Shown here: positions 53,227 to 62,435 of the stretch, piece by piece | Layout of the letters: every line of letters starts with the position of its first letter | How positions within the stretch are numbered: position 1 is the first letter of the stretch | Source: Candidatus Thorarchaeota archaeon | GTDB lineage: Archaea; Asgardarchaeota; Thorarchaeia; Thorarchaeales; Thorarchaeaceae | Assembly: GCA_016933575.1 (NCBI GenBank) | Contig: JAFGAR010000064.1 | Location: forward strand, 1 to 64,000 | Length of the DNA stretch: 64,000 bases | Reading direction: 5' to 3' | Made by a program: the position numbers and the translations under genes | The notes under the pieces: model-generated | Database searches by the model: none | Told to the model about the DNA's origin: nothing | Seen by the model: the letters and a program-made list of their open reading frames with translations, nothing else

Positions 53227-54642
53227 TTGATCTTTTTGAACGATGACACTGACATCTCATCTCTACGTGATGTACCGAATTCAAAGGATAAAGAACCGGA
53301 ACTGACTTGGAGAATGTCTGTTAGGTATCTCATGTCTAATAAGAATTTCAAAGTCTTTGTCATCACGAATTGGATTATGGGAAGCCTAAACGTTGTCTGG
53401 GGAGTTCTGAATCTCTACTTGCGAGACCTTGGCATAGAATATGTTTCACTAGGTATTCTATTCTCAGTGATGACAATTGTCACATTGTTTGGTACACTTG
53501 TCGCGAGTTATCTGGCTGATAATTATAATCGCCGGAATCTCGCAATCATTACGATGCTAATCAATGGCCTTGCTTTTCTAATCCTCTCAATGGCAAGCTC
53601 GATTGAAATAGTGGCGCTTGGTCTGATAACTCTTGCAACATCAAATTTCACAGGCCAAGGAGGCACCGCTTACATCTTCCAGGTCACTGATCGTCGATAT
53701 GGCGGTGTCGCAGTAAGTCTCTTTACCATGGGAACTCTCTTTGCCTTGGGTCCTCTCTTTGCTATGGCTATTATGTTCAATATGGGCTGGGGTTTTATCG
53801 CTATCATGCGTACAATTTTCCTCGTCGGAGCAATCCTATTTGCAGTAACTGCCATTATTAGAATTATCTGGCTTGACTCAACGCCTATTCCAAATAGGGA
53901 AAGACATCAGTCAATACTCAAAGACTTCATCTCTGAGAGTTTTCGCGGTCTTCGTTTGTTAGTAAGAGTGTTTCCAATCTTTGTCGCAGTGATGATGATT
54001 GATGCTATGAGTGATAATATGTATGGATTCTCAAATCTCTTCTATGTAAACGAGACCTTGAACTTCAACATTGGTCAGATATTTTTGATGTTACTCATCA
54101 CCCTTGCATTGTCTGTGCCACTCACGCTCTTTCTCGGTCGCTGGTTTGACAAACATGGCGGTAAGAGGATTACAATTGCAGTCTACTCAGTAATGCCATT
54201 AGCCCTAACATTATTGATAGTTGCAAAGTACGTGAAATATATAGTTCCTGAGGAGTGGGTTGCTTTACTTGATGGTCTGTACCCTGGACTTGGAGTAATA
54301 TTTTCACTTGCATTTATTGCAACAGCAATGAAGACGACTAATGACAATCTCTGGGGAACTGTGATGAATGCGTACATTCAGAAGTCTCTTCCACGTGAAG
54401 ATTTGGGTAAAATGCTGGGTCTCTCAGCATTATTGGTCCTTCTTATAGGAACCGTTGCTCCAATCTTCTCGGGATATATCTACAGTCTCTTTGAAGGAGT
54501 CCCTCTTATTGTCGGCGCAATCATACTCAATATTGTCATTCTGATAATTCTGATCACTAAAAACATAGAACCTCGGGTTGATATTGAGAAGCTGGAAGCT
54601 GAGCTAAGAGGAGAGTCTATTGTACGATCTGACATGTCATGA
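53227..54642 (+). CDS. MFS transporter (471 aa)
   Basis: A twelve-helix major facilitator protein with a hydrophilic N terminus. The loop 2-3 has S-Y-L-A-D-N-Y-N-R-R-N (MFS motif A), and the second half has F-L-G-R-W-F-D-K-H-G-G-K-R, its repeat. The central loop is short and basic (I-P-N-R-E-R-H-Q). The start is TTG 53227 or the later TTG 53236; neither has a strong ribosome binding site. Substrate unknown. It follows the secreted protein at 52279 and converges with the GNAT gene. Confidence 0.83.
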   Translation: MIFLNDDTDISSLRDVPNSKDKEPELTWRMSVRYLMSNKNFKVFVITNWIMGSLNVVWGVLNLYLRDLGIEYVSLGILFSVMTIVTLFGTLVASYLADNYNRRNLAIITMLINGLAFLILSMASSIEIVALGLITLATSNFTGQGGTAYIFQVTDRRYGGVAVSLFTMGTLFALGPLFAMAIMFNMGWGFIAIMRTIFLVGAILFAVTAIIRIIWLDSTPIPNRERHQSILKDFISESFRGLRLLVRVFPIFVAVMMIDAMSDNMYGFSNLFYVNETLNFNIGQIFLMLLITLALSVPLTLFLGRWFDKHGGKRITIAVYSVMPLALTLLIVAKYVKYIVPEEWVALLDGLYPGLGVIFSLAFIATAMKTTNDNLWGTVMNAYIQKSLPREDLGKMLGLSALLVLLIGTVAPIFSGYIYSLFEGVPLIVGAIILNIVILIILITKNIEPRVDIEKLEAELRGESIVRSDMS

Positions 54643-54690
54643 TTCATGAAAATTATCCTCCATATAGCAGAACAGGTGAGATTGGAAAAT

Positions 54691-55644
54691 TCACTTGAAA
54701 TTAATCGAATGTACAATCATGCGAGAATTGACATTGAAACCGATTTTTTTGTACAGATTGTATGCAGTCGTGTTTTTTGCATCAACACCAATACTGACCA
54801 TTTTGCACCCCCCTGCTATCATTTCTTTGATAGTTTTAAGAAGCATATTCTTTGCAATTCCCTTCCTTCTATACTCATCAAGAATTCCAAACAAGTGAAT
54901 ATGCTCTTCTTCGTTTCGGGAGTGAACAATCACAAATCCAAAGATTCTTTCACCATCCTTCCAAACGAATGAAAGATACTTGTTGAATAGATCACTATGA
55001 ATAGCTTGTTCAAATTTTTCCCTCTTCTGACTTTCAGAGCTATTAAGGAATTCTGTATCTTGACTCTTTGAGAATGTATCATGATAGCATTTGTAAAGGT
55101 CCTCTTCGTCCGCATACTGCAACCAGACCAACCAATAGCCAAGCTTGTCAGTCCGTGGAACCTTGAAATGTTCCAACTGAAGGGTCAGATAGACGTCATC
55201 TTCAGATTTTCCAATACCCTTACCATTGAACCACTTTGCACACCTTTGATAATCTTCGTGATTGTTATCATTGATTTCACTAAATTTTGCATCAATCCGA
55301 GTTATCTCATTGGACTTGGCATAATCCAGTATCCCTTCTAGAAGAAGGTTAGCAATTTCATCTTCATCATCGGTTTGTTCAATAATAGGCTGCCATCGAC
55401 CCAATTCAACAATAGACTTTGTATCTCTATTCAATGACGCCCAACCACACAGAGTTCCTTTTCTTCTCACCATCAAAATTTTCTCAGCAGGAAATCTATC
55501 CTGAATGTTGGTCAAGTATCTTCTAATTCCATCAGCATCTTCCGTATTCCTATAAACTCCAATTCTATTGTTAAAAACAAAATTGGATACTTCATCTATA
55601 ATTGATTCGTTCCAACCCTCAGTAATTAGCTCGAGCTCCGTCAT
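54691..55644 (-). CDS. GNAT-family N-acetyltransferase, two-domain (317 aa)
   Basis: The C-terminal domain carries the acetyl-CoA-binding motif L-D-E-Y-R-R-K-G-I-A-K-N-M-L-L (R-x-x-G-I/V-A) and N-T-T-A-Y-N-L-Y-K-K-I-G-F, typical of GNAT enzymes. The N-terminal half (about residues 1-150) looks like a second, degenerate GNAT fold. The acceptor is unknown. It lies between mutS and an MFS gene with no clear operon, and starts at ATG 55644. Confidence 0.85.
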   Translation of the reverse strand: MTELELITEGWNESIIDEVSNFVFNNRIGVYRNTEDADGIRRYLTNIQDRFPAEKILMVRRKGTLCGWASLNRDTKSIVELGRWQPIIEQTDDEDEIANLLLEGILDYAKSNEITRIDAKFSEINDNNHEDYQRCAKWFNGKGIGKSEDDVYLTLQLEHFKVPRTDKLGYWLVWLQYADEEDLYKCYHDTFSKSQDTEFLNSSESQKREKFEQAIHSDLFNKYLSFVWKDGERIFGFVIVHSRNEEEHIHLFGILDEYRRKGIAKNMLLKTIKEMIAGGCKMVSIGVDAKNTTAYNLYKKIGFNVNSRMIVHSINFK

Positions 55645-55722
55645 TATTACAGAATGAATGAATAGCTAGTTATGATTCTTTCTACCAATTTCTGGTGTGC
55701 GAAAACCAAAAAAAAATTGACA

Positions 55723-58323
55723 TTACTCAGTTCTTCTTTTGGCCTCTTCCTGCATTTCTTTTAGTTTCACTAGTGCATCTACAGGAGTTGTTCTATCCAA
55801 ATCCAAGTTCCTGATTTCATCAATAAGTGGATCCTCAATCACAAGGGATTCCAAACTTGCTTGTTCTGTTGACTTGAAATCGATTGCACTATCACCAACA
55901 GTAACACGATTCTCCTTCTCAATCCTCAGGAGGATTTGGTTCGCTCGTTTCACAACTTCATCCGGAACTCCTGCTAAAGCAGCTACATGTATCCCGTAGC
56001 TCTTATCAGTTCCTCCATCGACAACCTTGTGAAGAAATACAATCGTATTGCCTGATTCTTTAGCAAGTGTGTGCACGTTCTTTACTCCATGATATTGTAA
56101 CGCCATATCAGTAAGTTGATGAAAATGCGTTGCAAAGAGCGTGCGTGTCTTCATCTGAACAATTCTCTCAGCAACCGCCCATGCAAGAGCCATCCCATCA
56201 AAGGTTGAGGTTCCTCTTCCTATCTCGTCAAGGATAACAAGACTACGATCTGTTGCATTATTCAGAATATTAGCAGTTTCAATCATTTCGATCATAAAGG
56301 TGCTTTGTTGTGCTGTAAGGTCATCAAATGCACCAACTCGTGTGAAGATCCTATCAACAAGACCAATCTCTGCACTCTTTGCAGGAATAAAAGATCCCAT
56401 TTGTGCAAGCAGTACAATGATGGCACATTGACGCATCCATGTCGATTTTCCAGCCATGTTCGGTCCAGTTACGATGATGAGTGTTGACCCACCATCTCCA
56501 ATCTCTACACTATTTGGCACAAACTCATTTGGCCCAAGTATCATCTCTAATGCTGCATGTCTTCCATCTACAATCTTGATTCTTGTTTTTTCTGTGATAG
56601 TTGGTCTACAATATCTCCGTGTGACTGCGATATCTGCTAGTGATGTGAGTACATCAGCAAGTGCAATAGCAGACGAGTTTTGTCGAAGCTTTGTTGATAC
56701 TCCTCGTACCTGTTCTCGAAGTTCCTCGTATATCTCAAATTCAAGTTTGTTTATTCTCTCCTCTCCTGCTAAGACTGCGGATTCCTTCTCCTTTAGATCC
56801 GGTGTGATGAATCTCTCAGCATTTGCTAGTGTCTGCTTTCTCTCATATTCTGATGGAGCCATATTCAGATTTGATTTAGTAATCTCAATATAATACCCAA
56901 AGACCTTGTTGAATCCGACTTTGAGAGATTTGATACCCGTTCTTCTTCTCTCTGTTTCTTGAAGGGCTGCAATCCATTTCTTATCAGAGGATATAGTGCC
57001 TTTGAGATTGTCCAAGTCTGAACTGAATCCCTTCTTGATCATCCCACCCTCTTTCACAGAAACTGGTGGGTCATCGACAATGGCAGCTTTCAAAGTATCA
57101 TGAAGCGCTTTCAGAGTATCTATTGACCCTGCAGCCTCGTGTAACAACTTACTTGAACAGGAAGATAGTGCTTTCTTAGTAGCAGGCAAGTTTGCGAGAG
57201 AGTTCCTCAATGCAAGGAGGTCTCGTGCTCCGGATGTACCAAACACAATCCTGCTTGTAATCCTCTCGAGGTCTCCGAGATTTCGTAAGCTATTTGAAAT
57301 ACTCTGCCGGTTCATTGCATTTCTTGCAAGTTCTTCAACTGCGTCTAATCTTTGTTCTATCGCATCCCTATTCCGTAGTGGTTGTTGTATCCACTGCTTT
57401 AGTTTTCTCTTTCCCATTGGAGTGACAGTCTTTGATAGAACACTGAATAAAGTCCCTCGTGGAGAACCATCTCTCGCGTTCTTTATGAGCTCAAGATTTC
57501 TCTGAGTCTGTGTATCAATGACCATGTGAGCATCAATAGAGTATGTTCTAAGCCCAGCGAGCGACACATTACTACTCCGATGGACTTCTTTGAGATATAC
57601 AAGAACAGCTCCCACAGCTCCTAAAGCTACTGCCTTTCCAGCAATACCATATCCCTCAATTGTAGCTACATTGAATTGTTCTTTTAACAGACTCTCTGCA
57701 TTTGATTTCGAGAAATCTAAATCATTTCGAAGTGTGACATGAATCCCAAGTTCCGAGAGTCTGGTTCTGACGTCTGATTTTGATTGAGAATTGGGGAGGA
57801 GTACCTCGGATGGAGAAATTCTCCCAATCTCGTTCATTACAGTTTCACTATCAAGAGTACCCCCAATCTGAGTAGCTGAAAAATCACCTGTAGAAATGTC
57901 AATTGCTGCAAGTCCCACCTCTTCATTATCTTCAAGTACAGCCAGTAGATAGTTGTTTGTGGAGTCCTCAAGCATTGAACTCTCAAGAACAGTCCCAGGT
58001 GTTATGATTCTTACAATATCTCGTTTAACAAGTCCTCTGGCTTGTGATGCATCCTCCATCTGCTCTGCGATTGCTACAGTGAATCCCTGTTGCAGTAGTT
58101 TTGCAATATAGCCATCAACAGCATGATATGGAACTCCGCAGAGCGGCCATCGATCCACTCCCTCACCTCGAGCAGTCAGTACAATATCAAGTGCTTTGCT
58201 CGCAACCTCTGCGTCTTCATTAAACATCTCATAGAAATCACCAAGCCTGAACATCAAGATGCAATCGGGATACTGTCTCTTCAACTGAAGATACTGCCGT
58301 TGCATCGGTGTTTGCTTGGTCAA
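55723..58323 (-). CDS. mutS: DNA mismatch repair protein MutS (866 aa)
   Basis: Recognises mismatches and small loops. The mismatch-binding F-Y-E motif is in R-L-G-D-F-Y-E-M-F at residues 26-34. The connector, lever and clamp domains follow, then an ATPase domain with G-P-N-M-A-G-K-S-T near 619-627, the Walker B region V-I-L-D-E-I-G-R-G-T-S-T-F-D-G and T-L-F-A-T-H-F-H-Q-L. The length equals bacterial MutS1. In archaea MutS1 is usually of bacterial origin. mutL is present in the window but not adjacent. Confidence 0.97.
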   Translation of the reverse strand: MTKQTPMQRQYLQLKRQYPDCILMFRLGDFYEMFNEDAEVASKALDIVLTARGEGVDRWPLCGVPYHAVDGYIAKLLQQGFTVAIAEQMEDASQARGLVKRDIVRIITPGTVLESSMLEDSTNNYLLAVLEDNEEVGLAAIDISTGDFSATQIGGTLDSETVMNEIGRISPSEVLLPNSQSKSDVRTRLSELGIHVTLRNDLDFSKSNAESLLKEQFNVATIEGYGIAGKAVALGAVGAVLVYLKEVHRSSNVSLAGLRTYSIDAHMVIDTQTQRNLELIKNARDGSPRGTLFSVLSKTVTPMGKRKLKQWIQQPLRNRDAIEQRLDAVEELARNAMNRQSISNSLRNLGDLERITSRIVFGTSGARDLLALRNSLANLPATKKALSSCSSKLLHEAAGSIDTLKALHDTLKAAIVDDPPVSVKEGGMIKKGFSSDLDNLKGTISSDKKWIAALQETERRRTGIKSLKVGFNKVFGYYIEITKSNLNMAPSEYERKQTLANAERFITPDLKEKESAVLAGEERINKLEFEIYEELREQVRGVSTKLRQNSSAIALADVLTSLADIAVTRRYCRPTITEKTRIKIVDGRHAALEMILGPNEFVPNSVEIGDGGSTLIIVTGPNMAGKSTWMRQCAIIVLLAQMGSFIPAKSAEIGLVDRIFTRVGAFDDLTAQQSTFMIEMIETANILNNATDRSLVILDEIGRGTSTFDGMALAWAVAERIVQMKTRTLFATHFHQLTDMALQYHGVKNVHTLAKESGNTIVFLHKVVDGGTDKSYGIHVAALAGVPDEVVKRANQILLRIEKENRVTVGDSAIDFKSTEQASLESLVIEDPLIDEIRNLDLDRTTPVDALVKLKEMQEEAKRRTE

Positions 58324-58484
58324 TGTGTCTCCCTACGTACTCTTCGTTTAGCTGACTCTCATATAATAGCATCGCCATTTGGAAAAGATACAATCCTGAA
58401 TTTCCTATTGTAATTCAAGAGAATTCTATGCACACAACATAGTTTATGAATCCTGGCGAACTCTGAAAAAGTGTGGTTGATGGG

Positions 58485-59348
58485 ATGATAAGAAGAAAGA
58501 TCTCTAGTTTTCCAATTATACTGATTCTCTTCTCATTGACATTCATTTCAGTCTCAATACCCTCATGTAGTGCTAACTATGCAAACTGGGGTATCATGGT
58601 CAATGGGACGTCATTCAATAATGGGTCTCATATTAGTATGCCATTTGCAGATGTTCAAATCAATATAACGAGAACCGCATCAGTAGTCTATACTGCTTTG
58701 ACTTCCGAATTTCATATAACGACCAACACAACTCAAAATGCAACCCTTGCTTTTGTCTATCCTTCACCTATTCCGGATCGACTGCTCTATGAGGAAAACT
58801 CGAGTATGCAAATTTACGGCAATGGTTCACTATATAATTACACAGTATACGAATACGATGATTTTGCGGATGATGGATTCTCTGATAATTTTATGATTGA
58901 TTATCCCTTTGTACAACCTTGGACAAGTTTTGCTGTCTTTGATATTGAGTTGACAGCCAATACAACAATGATTCTCTCAACTATATCGAATACTGATTAT
59001 CTGGCAAATATGGACAAATTTGAGTATCATTACATTGTTGGAAGTGCAAGAACCTTTGAAGGTCATACAATCGAGCATATTCACTTCCATGTAGTCGAAC
59101 AAGTACCATTCTCAAGCTCTCACTTCTATCCCAACGAATCACTTTCAATTGTCAAGGATGGTATTGTGTCTGATGCACTATGGGACCTCAACATTACCGA
59201 ATTCTCGTTTGATATTGTAGGATTTGATGCTGAATACCAAGATCAGTTACTAATTTTCATACAGACGATTTCAGTATCTGGTTTTGTTATTTTCATTATC
59301 TTCATCATCTATCAGTTTGGTTACAAGAAATCGAAAAGTACTGGTTGA
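58485..59348 (+). CDS. Secreted membrane-anchored protein, paralogue of 52279 (287 aa)
   Basis: From ATG 58485 the product has a signal peptide (I-S-S-F-P-I-I-L-I-L-F-S-L-T-F), an extracellular domain rich in sequons and a C-terminal helix (V-S-G-F-V-I-F-I-I-F-I-I-Y) with a basic tail. It is clearly related to the 52279 product: I-S-M-P-F-A-D-V, I-T-T-N-T-T-Q-N-A-T-L, the acidic D-D-F-A-D-D-G-F and S-A-R-T-F-E-G-H-T-I-E-H. GTG 58473 is an alternative start. Function unknown; the two genes flank the MFS, GNAT and mutS block. Confidence 0.75.
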   Translation: MIRRKISSFPIILILFSLTFISVSIPSCSANYANWGIMVNGTSFNNGSHISMPFADVQINITRTASVVYTALTSEFHITTNTTQNATLAFVYPSPIPDRLLYEENSSMQIYGNGSLYNYTVYEYDDFADDGFSDNFMIDYPFVQPWTSFAVFDIELTANTTMILSTISNTDYLANMDKFEYHYIVGSARTFEGHTIEHIHFHVVEQVPFSSSHFYPNESLSIVKDGIVSDALWDLNITEFSFDIVGFDAEYQDQLLIFIQTISVSGFVIFIIFIIYQFGYKKSKSTG

Positions 59349-59398
59349 GGAAAAGAAGGCTTTAAACATAAGAATAAGGACTTGTTTAATGAAGAATC

Positions 59399-60601
59399 AT
59401 GGATAGTAGCTTCTTTGATGTTGCAGTAGTTGGCGCTGGACCAGCTGGTTCTTCTGCTGCGGCAATTCTATCTAGAAAAGGTTTCAAGGTTGCATTGTTT
59501 GATAGACGAGCAAAGATAGGCGTACCAGTACAATGCGGTGAACTTCTCCCGACTCCATCTGAGATTAGGGACATTTTTCCTCGATCCAAATATATACCGA
59601 AACTAGTAGATGTACGGTCTGAATTCGTGACAAACAGAACTTCTCAAATTATGCTAATTTCGCCTGATGGACATGGCGTTGAATTCGATTTCAAAACCAA
59701 CATTATCGACCGTGCAAAGTACGATTCATATCTTGTTGAGCAGGCTTGCAATGCGAGTTGCGAGTTACATCTCTCATCCCTAGTAACCGGTCGTTCTTCA
59801 GCGAATAGACTCTCAGTCAAGACACAATCTGGGAGTAAAGAGATGCAGTCGACAATAGTTGTAGGTGCAGATGGACCCAACTCTCTCATTTCAAAGACCA
59901 TTGACAACAATTATGCTGATATCGACAGAGACCTGAGCCTATCACTAAATTATGTCATGAGAGGCGTAGACTGCGATGAAGAAAAGGTTCTGATGTTCTT
60001 TGGCAGAAATATCGCTCCGGGTGGATACTTCTGGATTATCCCAAAGGGTGATTCGCTAGCAAATGTAGGATTCGGTCTTAGGAGGTCTCTCTCAGCTCCC
60101 CATGTATCTCTAACAAGTCACATGAAGCATTTCATTACCAAGAATGCAATTGCCGCTCCAATGTTAAGAAATGCTAAGATTCAATCAAGAGTGGGAGCAT
60201 TGATTCCAGTAGCAGGTTCCGTTGATCGTTCATATTCTGATAGTGTAGTACTCGTTGGAGATGCAGCAGGTCATGTGATGCCATCAAATGGTGGAGGCAT
60301 TCCACAAGCACTTGGCGATGGATATATTGCTGGTCACGTGATCTCATCACACTTTGAGAAAGGAACAGAGCTTAGCTTCTATGAGAAGATATGGCGAAAT
60401 GAGTTTGGAAGACAGCTTGATGTAGCTCTTTCGGTCCTCAGGATTGCTGATAGTGTAATGGTATCTGACCCATTGACAAATGTCTGTATGAGACTCGCAG
60501 GAAGACAATTCTTAGAACCTCTCATCCGTTGCAGACTTCCTATTCCCGTGGAGTTTATTTCCAAGACTTTTGTGCGAGCCTTCAATGCATTGATGAATTG
60601 A
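59399..60601 (+). CDS. Geranylgeranyl reductase-family flavoprotein (400 aa)
   Basis: Saturates isoprenoid chains of archaeal membrane lipids or a related substrate, using FAD. The Rossmann motif V-G-A-G-P-A-G is at residues 11-17, and C46 lies in V-Q-C-G-E-L-L-P. The substrate-binding pattern G-G-Y-F-W-I-I-P...N-V-G-F-G is near 208, matching the GGR motif Y-x-W-x-F-P-x7-8-G-x-G with small changes. V-G-D-A-A-G-H-V-M-P-S-N-G-G-G-I is the second FAD motif near 286. The nearby polyprenyl synthase gene at 61271 supports a lipid role. Confidence 0.88.
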   Translation: MDSSFFDVAVVGAGPAGSSAAAILSRKGFKVALFDRRAKIGVPVQCGELLPTPSEIRDIFPRSKYIPKLVDVRSEFVTNRTSQIMLISPDGHGVEFDFKTNIIDRAKYDSYLVEQACNASCELHLSSLVTGRSSANRLSVKTQSGSKEMQSTIVVGADGPNSLISKTIDNNYADIDRDLSLSLNYVMRGVDCDEEKVLMFFGRNIAPGGYFWIIPKGDSLANVGFGLRRSLSAPHVSLTSHMKHFITKNAIAAPMLRNAKIQSRVGALIPVAGSVDRSYSDSVVLVGDAAGHVMPSNGGGIPQALGDGYIAGHVISSHFEKGTELSFYEKIWRNEFGRQLDVALSVLRIADSVMVSDPLTNVCMRLAGRQFLEPLIRCRLPIPVEFISKTFVRAFNALMN

Positions 60602-60641
60602 TGCTATTCACATATCGCTTAAATGCTACCTTTCAAGTTCG

Positions 60642-61256
60642 ATGTGCATGAATGATATTGATCCTTCATACTACAAAGGTATGGAGCTTATATTTCAAGG
60701 TCGATTTGAAGAGGCTGAGCCCCTTCTGCTTGAGGCTTTGAAGACTGATCAAGACAATGCAGAGCTACTTTGTGATCTTGGACTTATTTATGAGAATCTT
60801 TCAAGATGGGATGCGGCTGAAACGACCTTCAGAACAGCTACAGAGAAGGCACCCGATAGCCTACAGGCTTGGATTAAATATGGCCGAGTGTTAGATAGAC
60901 AGAAGAAACATAATGACGCAGAGGCTGCATACAAAAAAGCATTAGACCTTGACCCTGAAAATTCCTTTGTTTGGCTCGATCTTGGATATTGCTTCTATAA
61001 ACAGAAGATGTTTCCTGAGGCAGAACAGGCTTACATGAAGGCTCAGCGTCTTTATCCTGAAGATATTAACACCTATTTTCTACTGGCTCAGACTCAATTT
61101 GAACAAGAGCATTATGATGAAGCTGAGAAAAATATCCGGAAAGTAGTGAGTGAAGAACCAGACTTCAAAGAAGGTTGGTGTCTTCTTGGGGATATTCTTG
61201 AGAAGCTTGGACGCATTGATGAGTCAAAAGATGCGAGATCCAAAGGCGCTGATTAA
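60642..61256 (+). CDS. Tetratricopeptide repeat protein (204 aa)
   Basis: About five tandem TPR units cover the protein: A-E-L-L-C-D-L-G-L-I-Y-E-N-L-S-R, A-W-I-K-Y-G-R-V-L-D-R-Q-K-K and S-F-V-W-L-D-L-G-Y-C-F-Y-K-Q-K are consecutive examples, each followed by A-E-x-A-Y/F at the expected place. There is no signal peptide or membrane helix, so it is a cytoplasmic protein-protein interaction scaffold. Partner unknown. It lies between the geranylgeranyl reductase gene and the convergent polyprenyl synthase gene. Confidence 0.9.
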   Translation: MCMNDIDPSYYKGMELIFQGRFEEAEPLLLEALKTDQDNAELLCDLGLIYENLSRWDAAETTFRTATEKAPDSLQAWIKYGRVLDRQKKHNDAEAAYKKALDLDPENSFVWLDLGYCFYKQKMFPEAEQAYMKAQRLYPEDINTYFLLAQTQFEQEHYDEAEKNIRKVVSEEPDFKEGWCLLGDILEKLGRIDESKDARSKGAD

Positions 61257-61270
61257 CAACAGACCTTAGC

Positions 61271-62326
61271 CTAGAAGTCTCTATCACACGCATGGTCAGC
61301 TAGTGCGCAGAGAAGATCTTCATTCAGAAAACCTTTGTTCCTAATAGTTTCTTTTGCCTTGGCCGCATATTCATATGCGAGAGAATCAGCATGTTCTATG
61401 GAGTCCGATCTTTTAATCAAATCTAATGCGAAATCAATCTCGCCATTTTTAAGTAGTTCAATGGAGTGTTTTGCTTCCTCTTCTGAACTTGACTCTAGAG
61501 CATGTACAAGTACGTAGTTTGTCTTGTTACCCTTGAGATCTGAGAGAACTGACTTTCCTACTGAGTTTTCACTAGCGACTACATCTAAGATATCATCCTT
61601 GATCTGAAATGCATATCCCATTTGCTCACCAAATATCTCAAGAATGCTACTCTGCTCTTCTGAGGCTTTTCCAATCATTGCACCAACTTTCGCAGCTGCT
61701 CTCATAAAAGAAACCGTTTTTCTACGAACTACATCGAAATAGCTCTTAGTAGTGAATTGGTTAGAGGTTATAAGATACATTAGAATATCTGAAGCCTCTC
61801 CCTCACACATTTGAATCCCTGCTGCTGCTACGATATTCATTAATTCCAATGATGCATGATCGCTTACAAGTTTCATGGCTCTAGCTATCAGCAGGTCTCC
61901 AGCAATGATTGCCATTCTACTTCCAAATTTGCGGTGAGTACTTTCTACTCCTCTACGTATTGCATCATCATCTATGACATCATCATGAATAAGACTCGCA
62001 GTCTGAACAAACTCAGTGGCAACAGCAAACGGCAGAGCTTCATTAAAACTACCCCCCACTGCTTCACAACTTAGTGTCGTGAGAAGAGACCTAACATGTT
62101 TTCCTCCTGCTTGAAGAAGATGCTGTGCAGTATCATATAGTATCTCTGGCTCTCCTCGCTCTGACTTGAAAACTCTGATAATCTCTTCATCAATGATTGC
62201 AAGTCGCTTGTGTAACTCCTTACTGGCACGGAGATCAATCTTTTGTCTTCGGAGTTGCCTTGATGAATTTTCATTATCATCTAAAGCAGTTTCCAAGATG
62301 TCAATATCTTTGCGAGGGTCAGGCAT
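61271..62326 (-). CDS. Polyprenyl (geranylgeranyl-type) diphosphate synthase (351 aa)
   Basis: Condenses isopentenyl diphosphate with allylic diphosphates. The first Asp-rich motif is L-I-H-D-D-V-I-D-D-D-A-I-R-R-G near residue 114; the second is Q-I-K-D-D-I-L-D-V near 240. G-G-K-H-V-R is the upstream phosphate-binding motif. An additional N-terminal 50 residues are charged and helical. In archaea such enzymes supply geranylgeranyl or farnesyl chains for ether lipids; the chain length cannot be read safely here. Confidence 0.92.
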   Translation of the reverse strand: MPDPRKDIDILETALDDNENSSRQLRRQKIDLRASKELHKRLAIIDEEIIRVFKSERGEPEILYDTAQHLLQAGGKHVRSLLTTLSCEAVGGSFNEALPFAVATEFVQTASLIHDDVIDDDAIRRGVESTHRKFGSRMAIIAGDLLIARAMKLVSDHASLELMNIVAAAGIQMCEGEASDILMYLITSNQFTTKSYFDVVRRKTVSFMRAAAKVGAMIGKASEEQSSILEIFGEQMGYAFQIKDDILDVVASENSVGKSVLSDLKGNKTNYVLVHALESSSEEEAKHSIELLKNGEIDFALDLIKRSDSIEHADSLAYEYAAKAKETIRNKGFLNEDLLCALADHACDRDF

Positions 62327-62435
62327 CTATAGAATCACCAAATCGCGCTTCAGATGAATTACATTTTCCTGCTGAAATATACCTTAAAGCAATTACTTTC
62401 TGACAAATGGCGTCGTACCCCAATGACGAGGAGTC

